Source: UBA868 sp016776875 | Lineage (GTDB): Bacteria; Pseudomonadota; Gammaproteobacteria; Arenicellales; UBA868 | Length of the DNA: 64,000 bases | Direction: 5' to 3' | Assembly (NCBI GenBank): GCA_051201585.1 | Contig: CP179198.1 | Coordinates: 62,001 to 126,000, forward strand | In this document: positions 16,066 to 24,123 of the stretch, one piece after another | Layout of the letters: every line of letters begins with the position of its first letter | How positions within the stretch are numbered: the first letter of the stretch is position 1 | Notes under the pieces: generated by a model | Told to the model about the DNA's origin: nothing | Seen by the model: only the letters and a program-made list of their open reading frames with translations | The model's database searches: none | Translations under genes and position numbers: made by a program

Positions 16066-16073
16066 GCATGATT
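16055..16073 (+). repeat. Junction repeat, copy 1 (EamA end plus remnant EEP start)
   Basis: The 19-mer CTAAGATATAAGCATGATT is identical at 17538-17556 and differs by one base at 17858-17876, where the ATG is the start of the EEP gene. Here the ATG at 16068 encodes only MIRIII before a stop, similar to the MIKIVTY start of the EEP protein. This copy overlaps the EamA stop codon. Confidence 0.6.
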
Positions 16074-16203
16074 CGCATCATCATCTAAAATTTGAAAGTC
16101 GAATTGCAGCATTCCGCCGGCACGATTTCTTTTGGGATTACTACTTGCGAATGATTCTCATTATCACTTAAGAGATATTTTCAAGCGTTATTGGAATGAT
16201 TAA

Positions 16204-16323
16204 AGTCTCTCCCGCATCAAGAGACTCTCCTTCCTTAGTAGGCTCAGGTGCTATCCCCTGACGGCGGATACCGGCAGGGACTTGGGCGACACTCTCCAGT
16301 TACTCCTTGTTCCCTGCCTTTTT
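16204..16323 (+). ncRNA. Candidate structured RNA ending in an intrinsic terminator
   Basis: Most of the gene-free stretch 16066-16436 is taken by successive hairpins on the plus strand. AGTCTCT 16204-16210 pairs with AGAGACT 16220-16226. TCAGG 16244-16248 pairs with CCTGA 16257-16261. GGCAGGGA 16273-16280 pairs with TCCCTGCC 16311-16318, followed by TTTTT. The last has an unusually long 30-base loop. It may be a small RNA of about 120-150 nt, or the 3' UTR and terminator of the EamA message. It matches no riboswitch or known RNA class that I could identify. Confidence 0.4.
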
Positions 16324-16436
16324 CCTCTTTTATTTCCTCGGGGACTAAGGGGTGTAGGTAAGTCAGACTGTTGTTTAGAGAGGCGCTACACGCATCTTAG
16401 GACTGAGGATTGGGTTAAGCGGTCGGGATGAATGGA

Positions 16437-16697
16437 TTAACTGGTCGAACCTTGACGCTGACCCCCACTAATTAACTCCAGTTCAAAGTCAGTGAGATCA
16501 CCATCTTGTCCAAGGAAGTCCTGATGGGCATAGACCTCATCTGAAGTGATGGTAAAGCCATGTGTCTTGGCAAGGGTTGCAATGCCATCTCCCATCCCTG
16601 ACCCATTGGCGGTTGCGGTATTGATGATGGAGATCACCTGTTCCTGAAGATCATCATCTTCAAGGACAGCGTTACGGAAGGATTGAAAGTCGGTCAT
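16437..16697 (-). CDS. Nif11-type RiPP precursor peptide 2
   Basis: 86 residues, paralogous to the peptide at 14177. It shares FQSFRNAVLE at the N-terminus, the LAKTHGF region, and TDFELELISGG at the leader end. After the double glycine the core is seven residues, QRQGSTS, with Ser and Thr but no Cys, so it cannot form a lanthionine by itself. CAGGAGAA lies 5 bases before the ATG, a good ribosome-binding site. Leaders are about 68% identical while cores differ completely, the usual pattern of fixed leader and variable core. No tailoring enzyme is nearby. Confidence 0.78.
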   Translation of the reverse strand: MTDFQSFRNAVLEDDDLQEQVISIINTATANGSGMGDGIATLAKTHGFTITSDEVYAHQDFLGQDGDLTDFELELISGGQRQGSTS

Positions 16698-16780
16698 CGT
16701 GTTCTCCTGTTTAAACCGGACAGTCCTGCCTAGAGCGCCCGGGTTAATGTCGTTTAAGACGGATGATTCTCTGCCGGTTG

Positions 16781-17221
16781 TTAATCAAACAAGTTTTCGA
16801 GCGCCTCGGTGTCCAAATATTTAGTGAAACCTTCCATGTAGGAGTTGACCTTGTTATTAGTCATCAATTCCGTCATCGCAACCTCACCGAGGACCTGAAA
16901 GCTTTCCTCAAATGTCGCCTGCCCTTCATACCTAAAGGCCTCAATAGTTTCATCTTTACACCTAACTGTGATCAGTTCATTGAATATTTCAGCCATCTGC
17001 TTACTTATCTCATCTCCCTGTTCCAGGGTCACATTACTCATTTCATAAACTTTTGGATGAGCGGACATCGCGGCATACACCCAGGTAAGCAGAACCTGTT
17101 TCTCTGGGGTCGAAGTGTTTTGCACTAAACAAACCGAAAGCCTATCCGTAAACGGTCCTGCTTGAGTAAACGCAGAAAAATTAAGTAACAATAAAAAAGC
17201 GAATATCTTTTTACCCATCAC
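16781..17221 (-). CDS. Secreted protein of unknown function
   Basis: 146 residues. KKIFAFLLLLNFSAFTQAG is a signal peptide, probably cut after TQA. The mature part is mostly helical and has two cysteines (SVCLV and VRCKD) that may form one disulfide. The first two codons are both ATG. I recognise no family. It lies 83 bp upstream of the second Nif11 precursor on the same strand, as the DUF3764-like gene does for the first precursor, but the two upstream proteins are unrelated. Confidence 0.6.
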   Translation of the reverse strand: MMGKKIFAFLLLLNFSAFTQAGPFTDRLSVCLVQNTSTPEKQVLLTWVYAAMSAHPKVYEMSNVTLEQGDEISKQMAEIFNELITVRCKDETIEAFRYEGQATFEESFQVLGEVAMTELMTNNKVNSYMEGFTKYLDTEALENLFD

Positions 17222-17606
17222 AGCATCTCCTCACCGTTATCGTTAACTGATCCAAGAAGCCTCCCCCATCACTACCGAGCCTTACCCATGAAAAATTGGA
17301 AGCTTGAAGTAGCAGTTGTCACCTGACGCGTTCATTTTGATTCCATTGGGAATTCCAGTCTATCCATCTAGACCTCTCTAGCCAAGTTAGGATTGCTCAA
17401 CTGAATCAGGGAAACCCGCCCCTTTTTGTCACTTCCATTTGTAGATATATTGTGTTTATTGAGTAACTAACAAATAACCGCAAAAAATTTTTTAGGTCTA
17501 CAGAGAGTCCACAACCACATATAAGGTCTTTAAAACACTAAGATATAAGCATGATTAAAATTGTGACCTACGATCATCAGTGCCGCTTGTTCGCTTATGA
17601 AGTAAT
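17222..17606. other. Gene-free stretch with partial duplication of the EEP promoter and start
   Basis: No convincing gene. The right part (17488-17571) repeats 17808-17891, including the last 30 bases exactly, up to the codons for MIKIVTY. In this copy the frame continues as DHQCRLFAYEVI and stops, so it is a truncated start of the EEP gene. The left part (17222-17487) is AT-rich; I see nothing else in it. Confidence 0.55.
17538..17571 (+). repeat. Junction repeat, copy 2 (truncated EEP start)
   Basis: Contains the same 19-mer as 16055-16073 and then the first 21 bases of the EEP coding sequence, ending at 17571. Bases 17542-17571 are identical to 17862-17891, 320 bp downstream. Confidence 0.65.
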
Positions 17607-17792
17607 ATGACGAAAGCAACTCAGGATACGTCACTACATTGCACGTTATGCAATAAAAAAACCCGACCAAAGGGCCGGGACAAAAAATTCTTTTGGCTGA
17701 TTCGTTTGCTTCCGAGTTTCCTGCTCACCGCGTTTTTAGGTCAGTCCGGTTTCTACTGGACTTGTTCGGAGTGCGGTGGCAGAAATTACTGA
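17607..17792 (+). CDS. Small membrane protein with two CxxC pairs
   Basis: 61 residues. CTLC (residues 12-15) and CSEC (53-56) flank a hydrophobic stretch (FFWLIRLLPSFLLTAFLG), so the two halves of a zinc ribbon would be separated by a possible membrane span or buried helix. No family recognised. Its start is partly repeated at 15116, upstream of the EamA gene. It precedes the EEP gene by 78 bp on the same strand. Confidence 0.5.
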   Translation: MTKATQDTSLHCTLCNKKTRPKGRDKKFFWLIRLLPSFLLTAFLGQSGFYWTCSECGGRNY

Positions 17793-17870
17793 ACTAATTT
17801 CCCAAGAGTTTTTTGAGTCTACAGAAAGTATACAAACGTATTTGGGCTGCCAAAAAACTACGATATAAGC

Positions 17871-18758
17871 ATGATTAAAATTGTGACCTACAACATCCAG
17901 TTTGGACAGGGACGTGATGGCAAGGTCGACCTTGGACGGATTATTGATTCGGTTAAAGGGGCTGATTTAATTGCCCTCCAGGAGGTCGATCGCTTTTGGC
18001 CCCGCTCGGGCGAAATTGACCAAGTCAGAGAGATCACTAACGCTTTTGAGAGCTATGACTACGCTTATGGTCCTGGAGTTGATCAGGCCGGCGGTGAAAT
18101 TGATTACGCGGGTCGGCCGATTCGCCGGCAGTTTGGCAATCTGTTGCTCAGCCGGGAACCGATTGTCTACTGTCGCCATCATTTGCTTCCCAAGAGTGCC
18201 AGCATTGGCCCGCTCAGCATCCAACGTTCGGCGCTCGAGTGCGCGGTCAATTTTGGCGACACACCGTTTCGATTTATTAATACGCATTTGACGCATATTA
18301 ATTCCGAGACCCGAGTGCCCCAGGTGGAAGCATTGCTTCGAATTCATCACGACGCGGCTCATGAGGGTCTTCCGGTCAGTGGGGCAATAGAGGTGAATCC
18401 GCTGAAAGACGGGGGCAATTATTGGGTGGAGGGTCTTATGAACTTCGAAGTGCCCCCGCACGCCGTGGTGCTCGGTGATTTCAACAGCGTCCCACATACT
18501 CCCGAGTATGAGCATATGGCCGGTTCACTTTCGCCCTATGGCGGGAGGGTCACACATCCACTGGGTTTTGTAGATGCATGGGTATTCGGCGGTGGCGACG
18601 TTGATGCGGGCTTTACCTCTGACGTTGACGATGTGCCGGCCCGACTGGACTACGCTTTTGTTAGTGCAACCCTTAGAAATCGAATTCAAAAGTGCTGGGT
18701 GGACGAATTAGCAGAGGGTTCTGACCATCAACCGGTCTGGGTTGAGCTTTCCGATTAA
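17871..18758 (+). CDS. Endonuclease/exonuclease/phosphatase (EEP) family hydrolase
   Basis: 295 residues. EEP-family motifs are present in order: VTYNIQFG, LIALQEVD with the metal-binding glutamate, INTHLTH, VVLGDFNSVP, RLDYAFVS and the C-terminal GSDHQPVWVEL with catalytic Asp-His. The family includes sphingomyelinase-like, exodeoxyribonuclease-III-like and other metal-dependent phosphodiesterases; the substrate cannot be told. There is no signal peptide. Its stop (TAA 18756-18758) overlaps the convergent RND stop. Its upstream region and first codons are duplicated at 17488-17571 and, in shorter form, at 16055. Confidence 0.88.
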   Translation: MIKIVTYNIQFGQGRDGKVDLGRIIDSVKGADLIALQEVDRFWPRSGEIDQVREITNAFESYDYAYGPGVDQAGGEIDYAGRPIRRQFGNLLLSREPIVYCRHHLLPKSASIGPLSIQRSALECAVNFGDTPFRFINTHLTHINSETRVPQVEALLRIHHDAAHEGLPVSGAIEVNPLKDGGNYWVEGLMNFEVPPHAVVLGDFNSVPHTPEYEHMAGSLSPYGGRVTHPLGFVDAWVFGGGDVDAGFTSDVDDVPARLDYAFVSATLRNRIQKCWVDELAEGSDHQPVWVELSD

Positions 18759-19996
18759 AGTGCTGTCTCTGAGATCGTCCTGTGACGATGTTTTCCAAAG
18801 ATAGAGTTTTCATAAATCGTCAACAAAGACGGAACCAGAAATAACACGAGCAGTGTTGCAAACGCGAGTCCAAATGCAATCGAAGTTGCCATGGGGATCA
18901 GGAACTGTGCCTGAAGCGATGTTTCAAAGAGTAAAGGCGTGAGCCCGGCAATTGTTGTCATTGACGTGAGTAGGACCGCGCGCAACCGCTGACAGGCAGC
19001 TTCTACCACCGCTTTTTCGACCGTCATTCCCTGTTGTCGAAGCTCTTTATAAAACGTCACTAAAATAATTGAATCGTTGATCACAATGCCCGCCAATCCA
19101 AAGAAGCCAAACATTGAGAGAATCGTCAGGTCAATACCCATTAACACATGGCCCCAAATCGCACCCACGAGCCCGAAGGGAATGATGATCATAACGAGCA
19201 TTGGCCAACCATACGAACCAAAAACCCAAGCCAACACAAGATAAATAAGTACCACCGCCACGAGCGCGCCGCGCTTCATGTCACTCATGGTTTCGCGTTG
19301 ATCTGCTTGACGGCCCTCGAAAGAAAACCTCACGCCGTGCCGAGCTTCAAGGGCTGATAAGGAATTCTTTTTTAGGCCCGCAATGATTCGATTATCGTTG
19401 TTGACGGTGTCATCAACATCACCAGTGACCGTCACGGCGAGTTTGCCCTCGACGTGTCGAATCGAATCAAAACCTCGGCTGGGTGTCATCTCGACCACAT
19501 TGTCGAACGGAACGGCGCCACCGCTCGGCAGCATAATTTCAAACTCTTCCAGACTGTTGAGTCGGTTTCGTTCGCTGTCCGGCAACATCACACGTACTTC
19601 GACTTCATCACCCTGGTCTGCCATTACCTGAACAAGTTGACCCTCGTATCCTGCACGAAGCTGACGACCCAGATTTTCTACCGAGAGCCCCAATGCCTCG
19701 CCTGTCGGGGTCAGCGTTAGGATTCGTTGTTCGCGTCCGTAGGGCATGTTGTCTTCCACGCCAGAAACGCCCGGGATCTCGTTCAGAATCGCCTTGAGTT
19801 CGATCGCGGCGCTTTTTACCCCGGATAAATTATTACCGGTGATTCGGACTTCGATATCCTGTCCCGGGGGGCCGGCCGTAGGCTCTTTGATGGATAGGTT
19901 TTCAAGGCCTGCTGTTTTGGGAATACGATTGCGCCATTCATTAATGAAATCCCGGTTGCGCGCGGTTCGTTCATCGGGTTTGATTAATTCAACCAA
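18755..19996 (-). CDS. RND efflux permease, C-terminal part (frameshifted)
   Basis: Downstream piece of one HAE1-type RND permease whose other piece is at 20074-21867. It begins in the second periplasmic region (LVELIKPDERT) and contains the last transmembrane bundle, with FGFFGLAGIVINDSIILVTF (motif-like membrane segment) and LLTSMTTIAGLTPLLFETS. The frame remains open upstream to about 20088 and encodes GGGLLKTAISRKGLGE and NDNIGSVLVELIKP, which continue the N-terminal piece. One missing base in the C5 run at 20085-20089 (G5 on the coding strand) accounts for the break. The repaired gene, 18755-21867, would have 1037 residues, normal for the family. Confidence 0.88.
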   Translation of the reverse strand: MVELIKPDERTARNRDFINEWRNRIPKTAGLENLSIKEPTAGPPGQDIEVRITGNNLSGVKSAAIELKAILNEIPGVSGVEDNMPYGREQRILTLTPTGEALGLSVENLGRQLRAGYEGQLVQVMADQGDEVEVRVMLPDSERNRLNSLEEFEIMLPSGGAVPFDNVVEMTPSRGFDSIRHVEGKLAVTVTGDVDDTVNNDNRIIAGLKKNSLSALEARHGVRFSFEGRQADQRETMSDMKRGALVAVVLIYLVLAWVFGSYGWPMLVMIIIPFGLVGAIWGHVLMGIDLTILSMFGFFGLAGIVINDSIILVTFYKELRQQGMTVEKAVVEAACQRLRAVLLTSMTTIAGLTPLLFETSLQAQFLIPMATSIAFGLAFATLLVLFLVPSLLTIYENSIFGKHRHRTISETAL

Positions 19997-20073
19997 TACA
20001 GAGCCGATGTTGTCGTTACTACGCGTTTCCCAGTCACCGCTTTCCCCTAAACCTTTTCTTGAGATTGCGGTTT

Positions 20074-21867
20074 TTAAGAGTCCGCCCCCAAAGTGCGCAT
20101 CGGTTGCCCAGCTGCTTTTTCGATTTCGTCCAGATAGTCCGCCACCGTCTCTTCCGGCGTGCCTGATACAAAATCAACGTTGGCAAACAGGATGGGGCCT
20201 TCAGCGACTGGAAAAAAATTAAACGCAATGCGCCCGCTGGCAAGCCAACCAATTGTTACCGTTAATAGCGCAACCGAGAGTGCGATGGTTGTCCATCGAT
20301 GGTGAACACCGGTTTTGACGATTGGCCTGAAGATTTGATCGCGGAATTTTTCAAAGCCGGTGTCGAGTTTTTTCCGCAAGCCTTTGGGTTGATAGTGGCC
20401 CATACGAGAGAACGTGCCCCGTAAATGTCCGGGCAATATCAAAAAAGATTCGACCAGGGAGGCGAGGATCACGCAGATCACCACGATGGGAATTGTATGA
20501 AGGATCGAACCGATGATTCCGCCAATCAGCAGTAAAGGCATAAACGCCGCGATAGTTGTTAAGGAGGAGGAGATCACGGGTGCGAGCATGCGTTTTGCAC
20601 CTTTTTCAACCGATTCAAGCGCGCCGCCCCCACGTTCGAAGTGCGTGACGGCATCCTCGCCCACCACAATCGCGTCATCCACAATGATGCCCAGGGTCAT
20701 AATCAGCCCAAAAAGACTGATCATGTTGATTGAGCCGCCATAGAGATACAAAACACCGAGTGCGGCGAGAAAAGAGGTTGGGATGCCGATGGTCACCCAG
20801 CCAGCAGCGGGCGCATTCAAAAAGAAGTAAAGAATCAGGATGACCAGCGCGAGACCGGATAGTCCGTTTTTCAAAAGTAATTGAATACGGTCCTGGATGT
20901 ATTCCCAGCGCTCGTCATAGATATGAAGGCCCACGCCTGGCGGGAGTGTTGGCTGAGTCTCTTCTTTCCATTCGCGGAGAATTTTTGCCGATTCAAGACT
21001 GTCCGCATTGCGGGTTCGGGATAAGCGCATTTCAACTGCCGGCTTTCCCTGAAATCGAACTTCGGTCTGCGCGTTTTTTGGTCGACGAGTAATCGTTGCG
21101 ATGTCGCCAAGCGTCAGTCGACGACCGTCCTGTGTAACGATGATGGGAATATCCGAAAATGCAAGTTCTTGCCGACGCTGGTCTTTGAATCGGAGCTGAA
21201 GCGCGGACTCTCCGCGACCGATGATGCCAACCGGTAGGTCTCGAGATGCTGCCGAAATTCGCCGGCTAATATCCTGAATGGACAGGCCCAGTTCCCGCAG
21301 CGTCCCGGGTGGGATTTGAATCGCGATTTCTTCTTCTGGCAGCCCGTAGATACGAATGTGTGCAATCCCTCTTTCCAGAAGTTCGCGCTCAAATTGGTTA
21401 ACGAGCGTGCGAAGCCCTTGAGGATCTTCCGGGCCTGAAATCAGGAGGTTTGCGACCCGCTCGTGATTGACGACGCGGGAGATCTCCGGGGTTTCAGCAC
21501 CGTCTGGCAGGTTACTGACGAGGTCTACGCGCTCCTTGACATCATCAATGGCAGGGCCCATGTCGGTGTTTTCCCGAAACTCCAAGGTGATGAAAGTTTG
21601 GCCGTCGACCGATAATGACTTTAGTTCTTTGACGTTCTCGGTGCCTTTGAGTTGTCGCTCTAGAGGCTCGGTGACAAGTGTTTCAAGATCTTCCGAGCTG
21701 GCGCCTGGCCAGGTGACTTTGACCGAGACAAAGTCGATATCAAAACTGGGAAAAAATTGCGTATTAAGCTGTGAAAGACCCCAGACGCCCGAGATCATCA
21801 TCATTGCCATCAGCAGATTGGCTGCGACAGGATGGCGAGCAAAAATCGCGAGTACGCTGCTTCCCAT
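20074..21867 (-). CDS. RND efflux permease, N-terminal part (frameshifted)
   Basis: 597 residues of an AcrB-like proton-driven pump: FARHPVAANLLMAMMMISG as TM1, the first periplasmic porter domain (GASSEDLETLVTEPLERQL), then TM bundle one with GLIMTLGIIVDDAIVVGEDA, whose aspartates form the proton relay. It ends prematurely with MRTLGADS at 20074 owing to the frameshift near 20085. The adaptor gene ends 8 bp upstream, so the operon order is adaptor then permease. No outer-membrane factor is present, so it may use one encoded elsewhere. Substrate unknown. Confidence 0.9.
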   Translation of the reverse strand: MGSSVLAIFARHPVAANLLMAMMMISGVWGLSQLNTQFFPSFDIDFVSVKVTWPGASSEDLETLVTEPLERQLKGTENVKELKSLSVDGQTFITLEFRENTDMGPAIDDVKERVDLVSNLPDGAETPEISRVVNHERVANLLISGPEDPQGLRTLVNQFERELLERGIAHIRIYGLPEEEIAIQIPPGTLRELGLSIQDISRRISAASRDLPVGIIGRGESALQLRFKDQRRQELAFSDIPIIVTQDGRRLTLGDIATITRRPKNAQTEVRFQGKPAVEMRLSRTRNADSLESAKILREWKEETQPTLPPGVGLHIYDERWEYIQDRIQLLLKNGLSGLALVILILYFFLNAPAAGWVTIGIPTSFLAALGVLYLYGGSINMISLFGLIMTLGIIVDDAIVVGEDAVTHFERGGGALESVEKGAKRMLAPVISSSLTTIAAFMPLLLIGGIIGSILHTIPIVVICVILASLVESFLILPGHLRGTFSRMGHYQPKGLRKKLDTGFEKFRDQIFRPIVKTGVHHRWTTIALSVALLTVTIGWLASGRIAFNFFPVAEGPILFANVDFVSGTPEETVADYLDEIEKAAGQPMRTLGADS

Positions 21868-21875
21868 AGACTTGG

Positions 21876-23123
21876 TCAGTTGCGATTTGAAACCACGTCA
21901 ACACGCAGGCCTTCAATTGCGTTGGGCAGTTGACTCGTTAGCACTTGATCTTTGTCGCTGAGATCGCTGCTCCGAAACAGACTCCAGGTGCCCCATTCGC
22001 CATTCCGATATTCACCAACACGTTCAAGTTGTACGCGCTCGAGTCGGCCCGCTTCTATCTTGTACGCAGAATTGGCGCCGTAGACCGCGGTGGCCGGGAG
22101 CGCGAGAACGTTGGTTTCTGCGGGTAACGTCAGTAGGACCGCTAGCGTTCGGCCGAGTTCCAAATTATCTTCCGTGCGGGGAAGGTTGAAAAAGCCGTCG
22201 ACACCGCCCTCTCCCGCTTCAATCTTTCCAGCCAGTCGATTGAGTTCAATGACGATCTCCCGACCGTCAATTGTCGCAATCGCTGGCACTTGTTCTCCCT
22301 GATTGAGGCTTTGCCGCAATTGCGCGAGGTACCGATTCGGAATCTGCGCGCGGACTTCGGTCGATGCCGTCTCAAATAGATCGATGAGCAACGAGCCCAT
22401 CTGCGCGCGGTCGCCCGGAGAGATATGTACAGCTGTAATCCGACCGTCGAATGGCGCCAAAATTGTTGTTCGCTCTAGATTTCGAAGCGCGTGATCCCGA
22501 AGGGCTGACACTCTTTTTAGGCGAGCGCGAAGCTGGGCGAGTCGGACCGGGTGATCATCAATGGCGTTTTGACGAACCGTGAGATTAAGCGTTTGGCGAG
22601 CAACCGCCTCGAGCGCTGTGTCGACGCTGGCTTGAGAACCGGATTGCGATTCGGCAAGTTGTTCGGCGCGTTTGAGTTTGGTTTTTGCAAGCGTGAGAAG
22701 CTTTTCATCTTGCAAATATAATGCCTGATCATTTTTGAAACGATTTTTTTCACCCTTGATTTGCGCCTCGATCTCAGCGAGTTCAGCTGCTCGCTGGGCC
22801 AGGGTTAATTTTGAGTCTGTGTCATCTAGTTGTAATAGCGTTTGGCCTTTTTTGACTGCGTCTCCCACGCGTATCGAAGAGGTGAGGACGTCTGCGTTTA
22901 ACGCCGAGCGAAGGTGCGATTCACGAGGTGACTCGATTCGACCGAATAAACGAAGGGTGGGTCGCAAATCTTTTAACGCTACTGAAACCGCTTCTACCGG
23001 CCAACTTCGTTCCGAGCGAGTAGCGGCTTCATCCTCGGTCCCTGACGACCGGAGTTCTAAAAAAATGAAGATGCCCGCGGCCAGAAGGACAAAGGGAAGA
23101 ACGAAACGAATGACGCGGCCCAT
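21876..23123 (-). CDS. RND efflux periplasmic adaptor subunit (membrane fusion protein)
   Basis: 415 residues. One N-terminal membrane anchor (RFVLPFVLLAAGIFIFLEL), then a lipoyl-like half (DVLTSSIRVGDAVKKGQTLLQLDDTD), a long coiled-coil hairpin of about 110 residues (about 110-220), the second lipoyl half (TTILAPFDGRITAVHISPGD) and beta-barrel and membrane-proximal domains. This is the usual HlyD/AcrA domain order. It bridges the downstream permease to an outer-membrane channel. There is no lipobox, so it is anchored by a helix rather than by lipid. Confidence 0.92.
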   Translation of the reverse strand: MGRVIRFVLPFVLLAAGIFIFLELRSSGTEDEAATRSERSWPVEAVSVALKDLRPTLRLFGRIESPRESHLRSALNADVLTSSIRVGDAVKKGQTLLQLDDTDSKLTLAQRAAELAEIEAQIKGEKNRFKNDQALYLQDEKLLTLAKTKLKRAEQLAESQSGSQASVDTALEAVARQTLNLTVRQNAIDDHPVRLAQLRARLKRVSALRDHALRNLERTTILAPFDGRITAVHISPGDRAQMGSLLIDLFETASTEVRAQIPNRYLAQLRQSLNQGEQVPAIATIDGREIVIELNRLAGKIEAGEGGVDGFFNLPRTEDNLELGRTLAVLLTLPAETNVLALPATAVYGANSAYKIEAGRLERVQLERVGEYRNGEWGTWSLFRSSDLSDKDQVLTSQLPNAIEGLRVDVVSNRN

Positions 23124-23202
23124 AGAGAATTCAAGTATCGGAAAAACCGCGCTATTGTAACGGTTACTGTGAAAGGCTAGTGGAGAGATCGTCTCAAGGT
23201 TG

Positions 23203-23724
23203 CTACGCCCCGCGTATTGCAGACGTAAAGGTTAATTGACCGATAGATGAGCGGTGTTGATCGTGGGTCTCAAAATAAGTGCTTAGAGATGCCGTTGTTG
23301 TGAGTTGTTCGACGGTCTTGATAGCAGATTGAAGATCCTCTTCTGTTGCGAGCGCCCAGATCGAATCTCCGCTTCTCCATTCAGAATCAATGACACCTGC
23401 TGGATTAAAGTACGCGTCCCCTTGCATGACGATATCAACGGCAGCTGTATTTTCAGGCGCTTCAAATCCCGCGTCGAAGAGCAGTTGCGTGATCATCGAG
23501 ATATCGCATGTCCGTTCTTTTATCTGGTGGAGCGCGCTCGGAATGAGATGGTAGAACCAGAACCCCCGTTCTAACTGGAGGTGACTGCAACTATTAATAA
23601 CGATGGCCCCACCGGGACGCAGAACTCGTGCAAGTTCTGCAAATACGGCCCGGTGCGCCCGCCAGTCGTTTGCGGCGCTATCCGACAGGTGGTGCAACAC
23701 TTGATTGATAATCACGCCGTCCAC
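23203..23724 (-). CDS. SAM-dependent methyltransferase, C-terminal part (frameshifted)
   Basis: Continuation of the class I methyltransferase begun at 24040. It contains the post-II region INQVLHHLSD and the motif LARVLRPGGAIVINSCSHLQ, both typical of Methyltransf_11-type enzymes. Its frame is open upstream and reads FHESAISTIPLADNTVDG, which joins the N-terminal piece if one base is removed around 23776-23779 (TTTT). The repaired gene, 23203-24040, would encode 278 residues. Substrate unknown; the next downstream gene on this strand is the RND adaptor (80 bp). Confidence 0.78.
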   Translation of the reverse strand: MDGVIINQVLHHLSDSAANDWRAHRAVFAELARVLRPGGAIVINSCSHLQLERGFWFYHLIPSALHQIKERTCDISMITQLLFDAGFEAPENTAAVDIVMQGDAYFNPAGVIDSEWRSGDSIWALATEEDLQSAIKTVEQLTTTASLSTYFETHDQHRSSIGQLTFTSAIRGA

Positions 23725-23761
23725 CGTATTATCGGCGAGAGGTATGGTAGAGATTGCTGAC

Positions 23762-24040
23762 TCATGGAAGCTGAATTTTATGAATTAAGTCAGCCTGCCC
23801 AAACTTTTCCCGCGCGTGGCAGAGCATATTGGCATTGATGTCCAGCGCTTCAATTTTTGCAACCTGTGACAGCAGGGCTTTACTGTATTGACCGGTCCCG
23901 CAACCCGCATCAAGGAGAACCTGACGCGCTAGCGGCTGGTTCCCTCTCTCAAGACCGACTTTGATAAGCTCAATGCCCACGGCTTGGCGTGTGCGGTCGT
24001 AGTCATCGCTAGTGCGGGTATAGTTTTCGTAGCTACTCAT
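23762..24040 (-). CDS. SAM-dependent methyltransferase, N-terminal part (frameshifted)
   Basis: Starts at the ATG 24038-24040 (MSSYENYTRTSDDYDRTR); a GTG at 24106 gives a longer but unlikely N-terminus. It holds the SAM-binding motif I, VLLDAGCGTGQYSKALL, and motif II, KIEALDINANML. It stops early after HKIQLP. One extra A on the coding strand in the run at 23776-23779 would explain the break, since removing it joins the two pieces in a single 278-residue methyltransferase. Confidence 0.78.
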   Translation of the reverse strand: MSSYENYTRTSDDYDRTRQAVGIELIKVGLERGNQPLARQVLLDAGCGTGQYSKALLSQVAKIEALDINANMLCHAREKFGQADLIHKIQLP

Positions 24041-24123
24041 TTTTTTGGGACACGAGTTGAAAGGACTCAGTATAGTTATGGCGTGTCCGAACCACCAGCC
24101 AAACACTCAGGAGAGTCGGCTTA

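Noticed and set aside
16204..16323. Glycine or SAM riboswitch in the hairpin region (GGAGAG-like stretches on the minus strand, CAAGAGA on the plus strand)
   Set aside because: The conserved aptamer cores are missing, and no suitable gene lies downstream in either direction except the Nif11 3' end.
16055..17556. Transposon or integron cassette bounded by 19-bp direct repeats
   Set aside because: There is no transposase, integrase, terminal inverted repeat or attC-like site, and the repeats carry gene starts, so recombination between gene copies fits better.
17967..18515. Minus-strand 182-codon open frame
   Set aside because: It is antisense within the EEP gene, whose motifs show the plus strand is coding.
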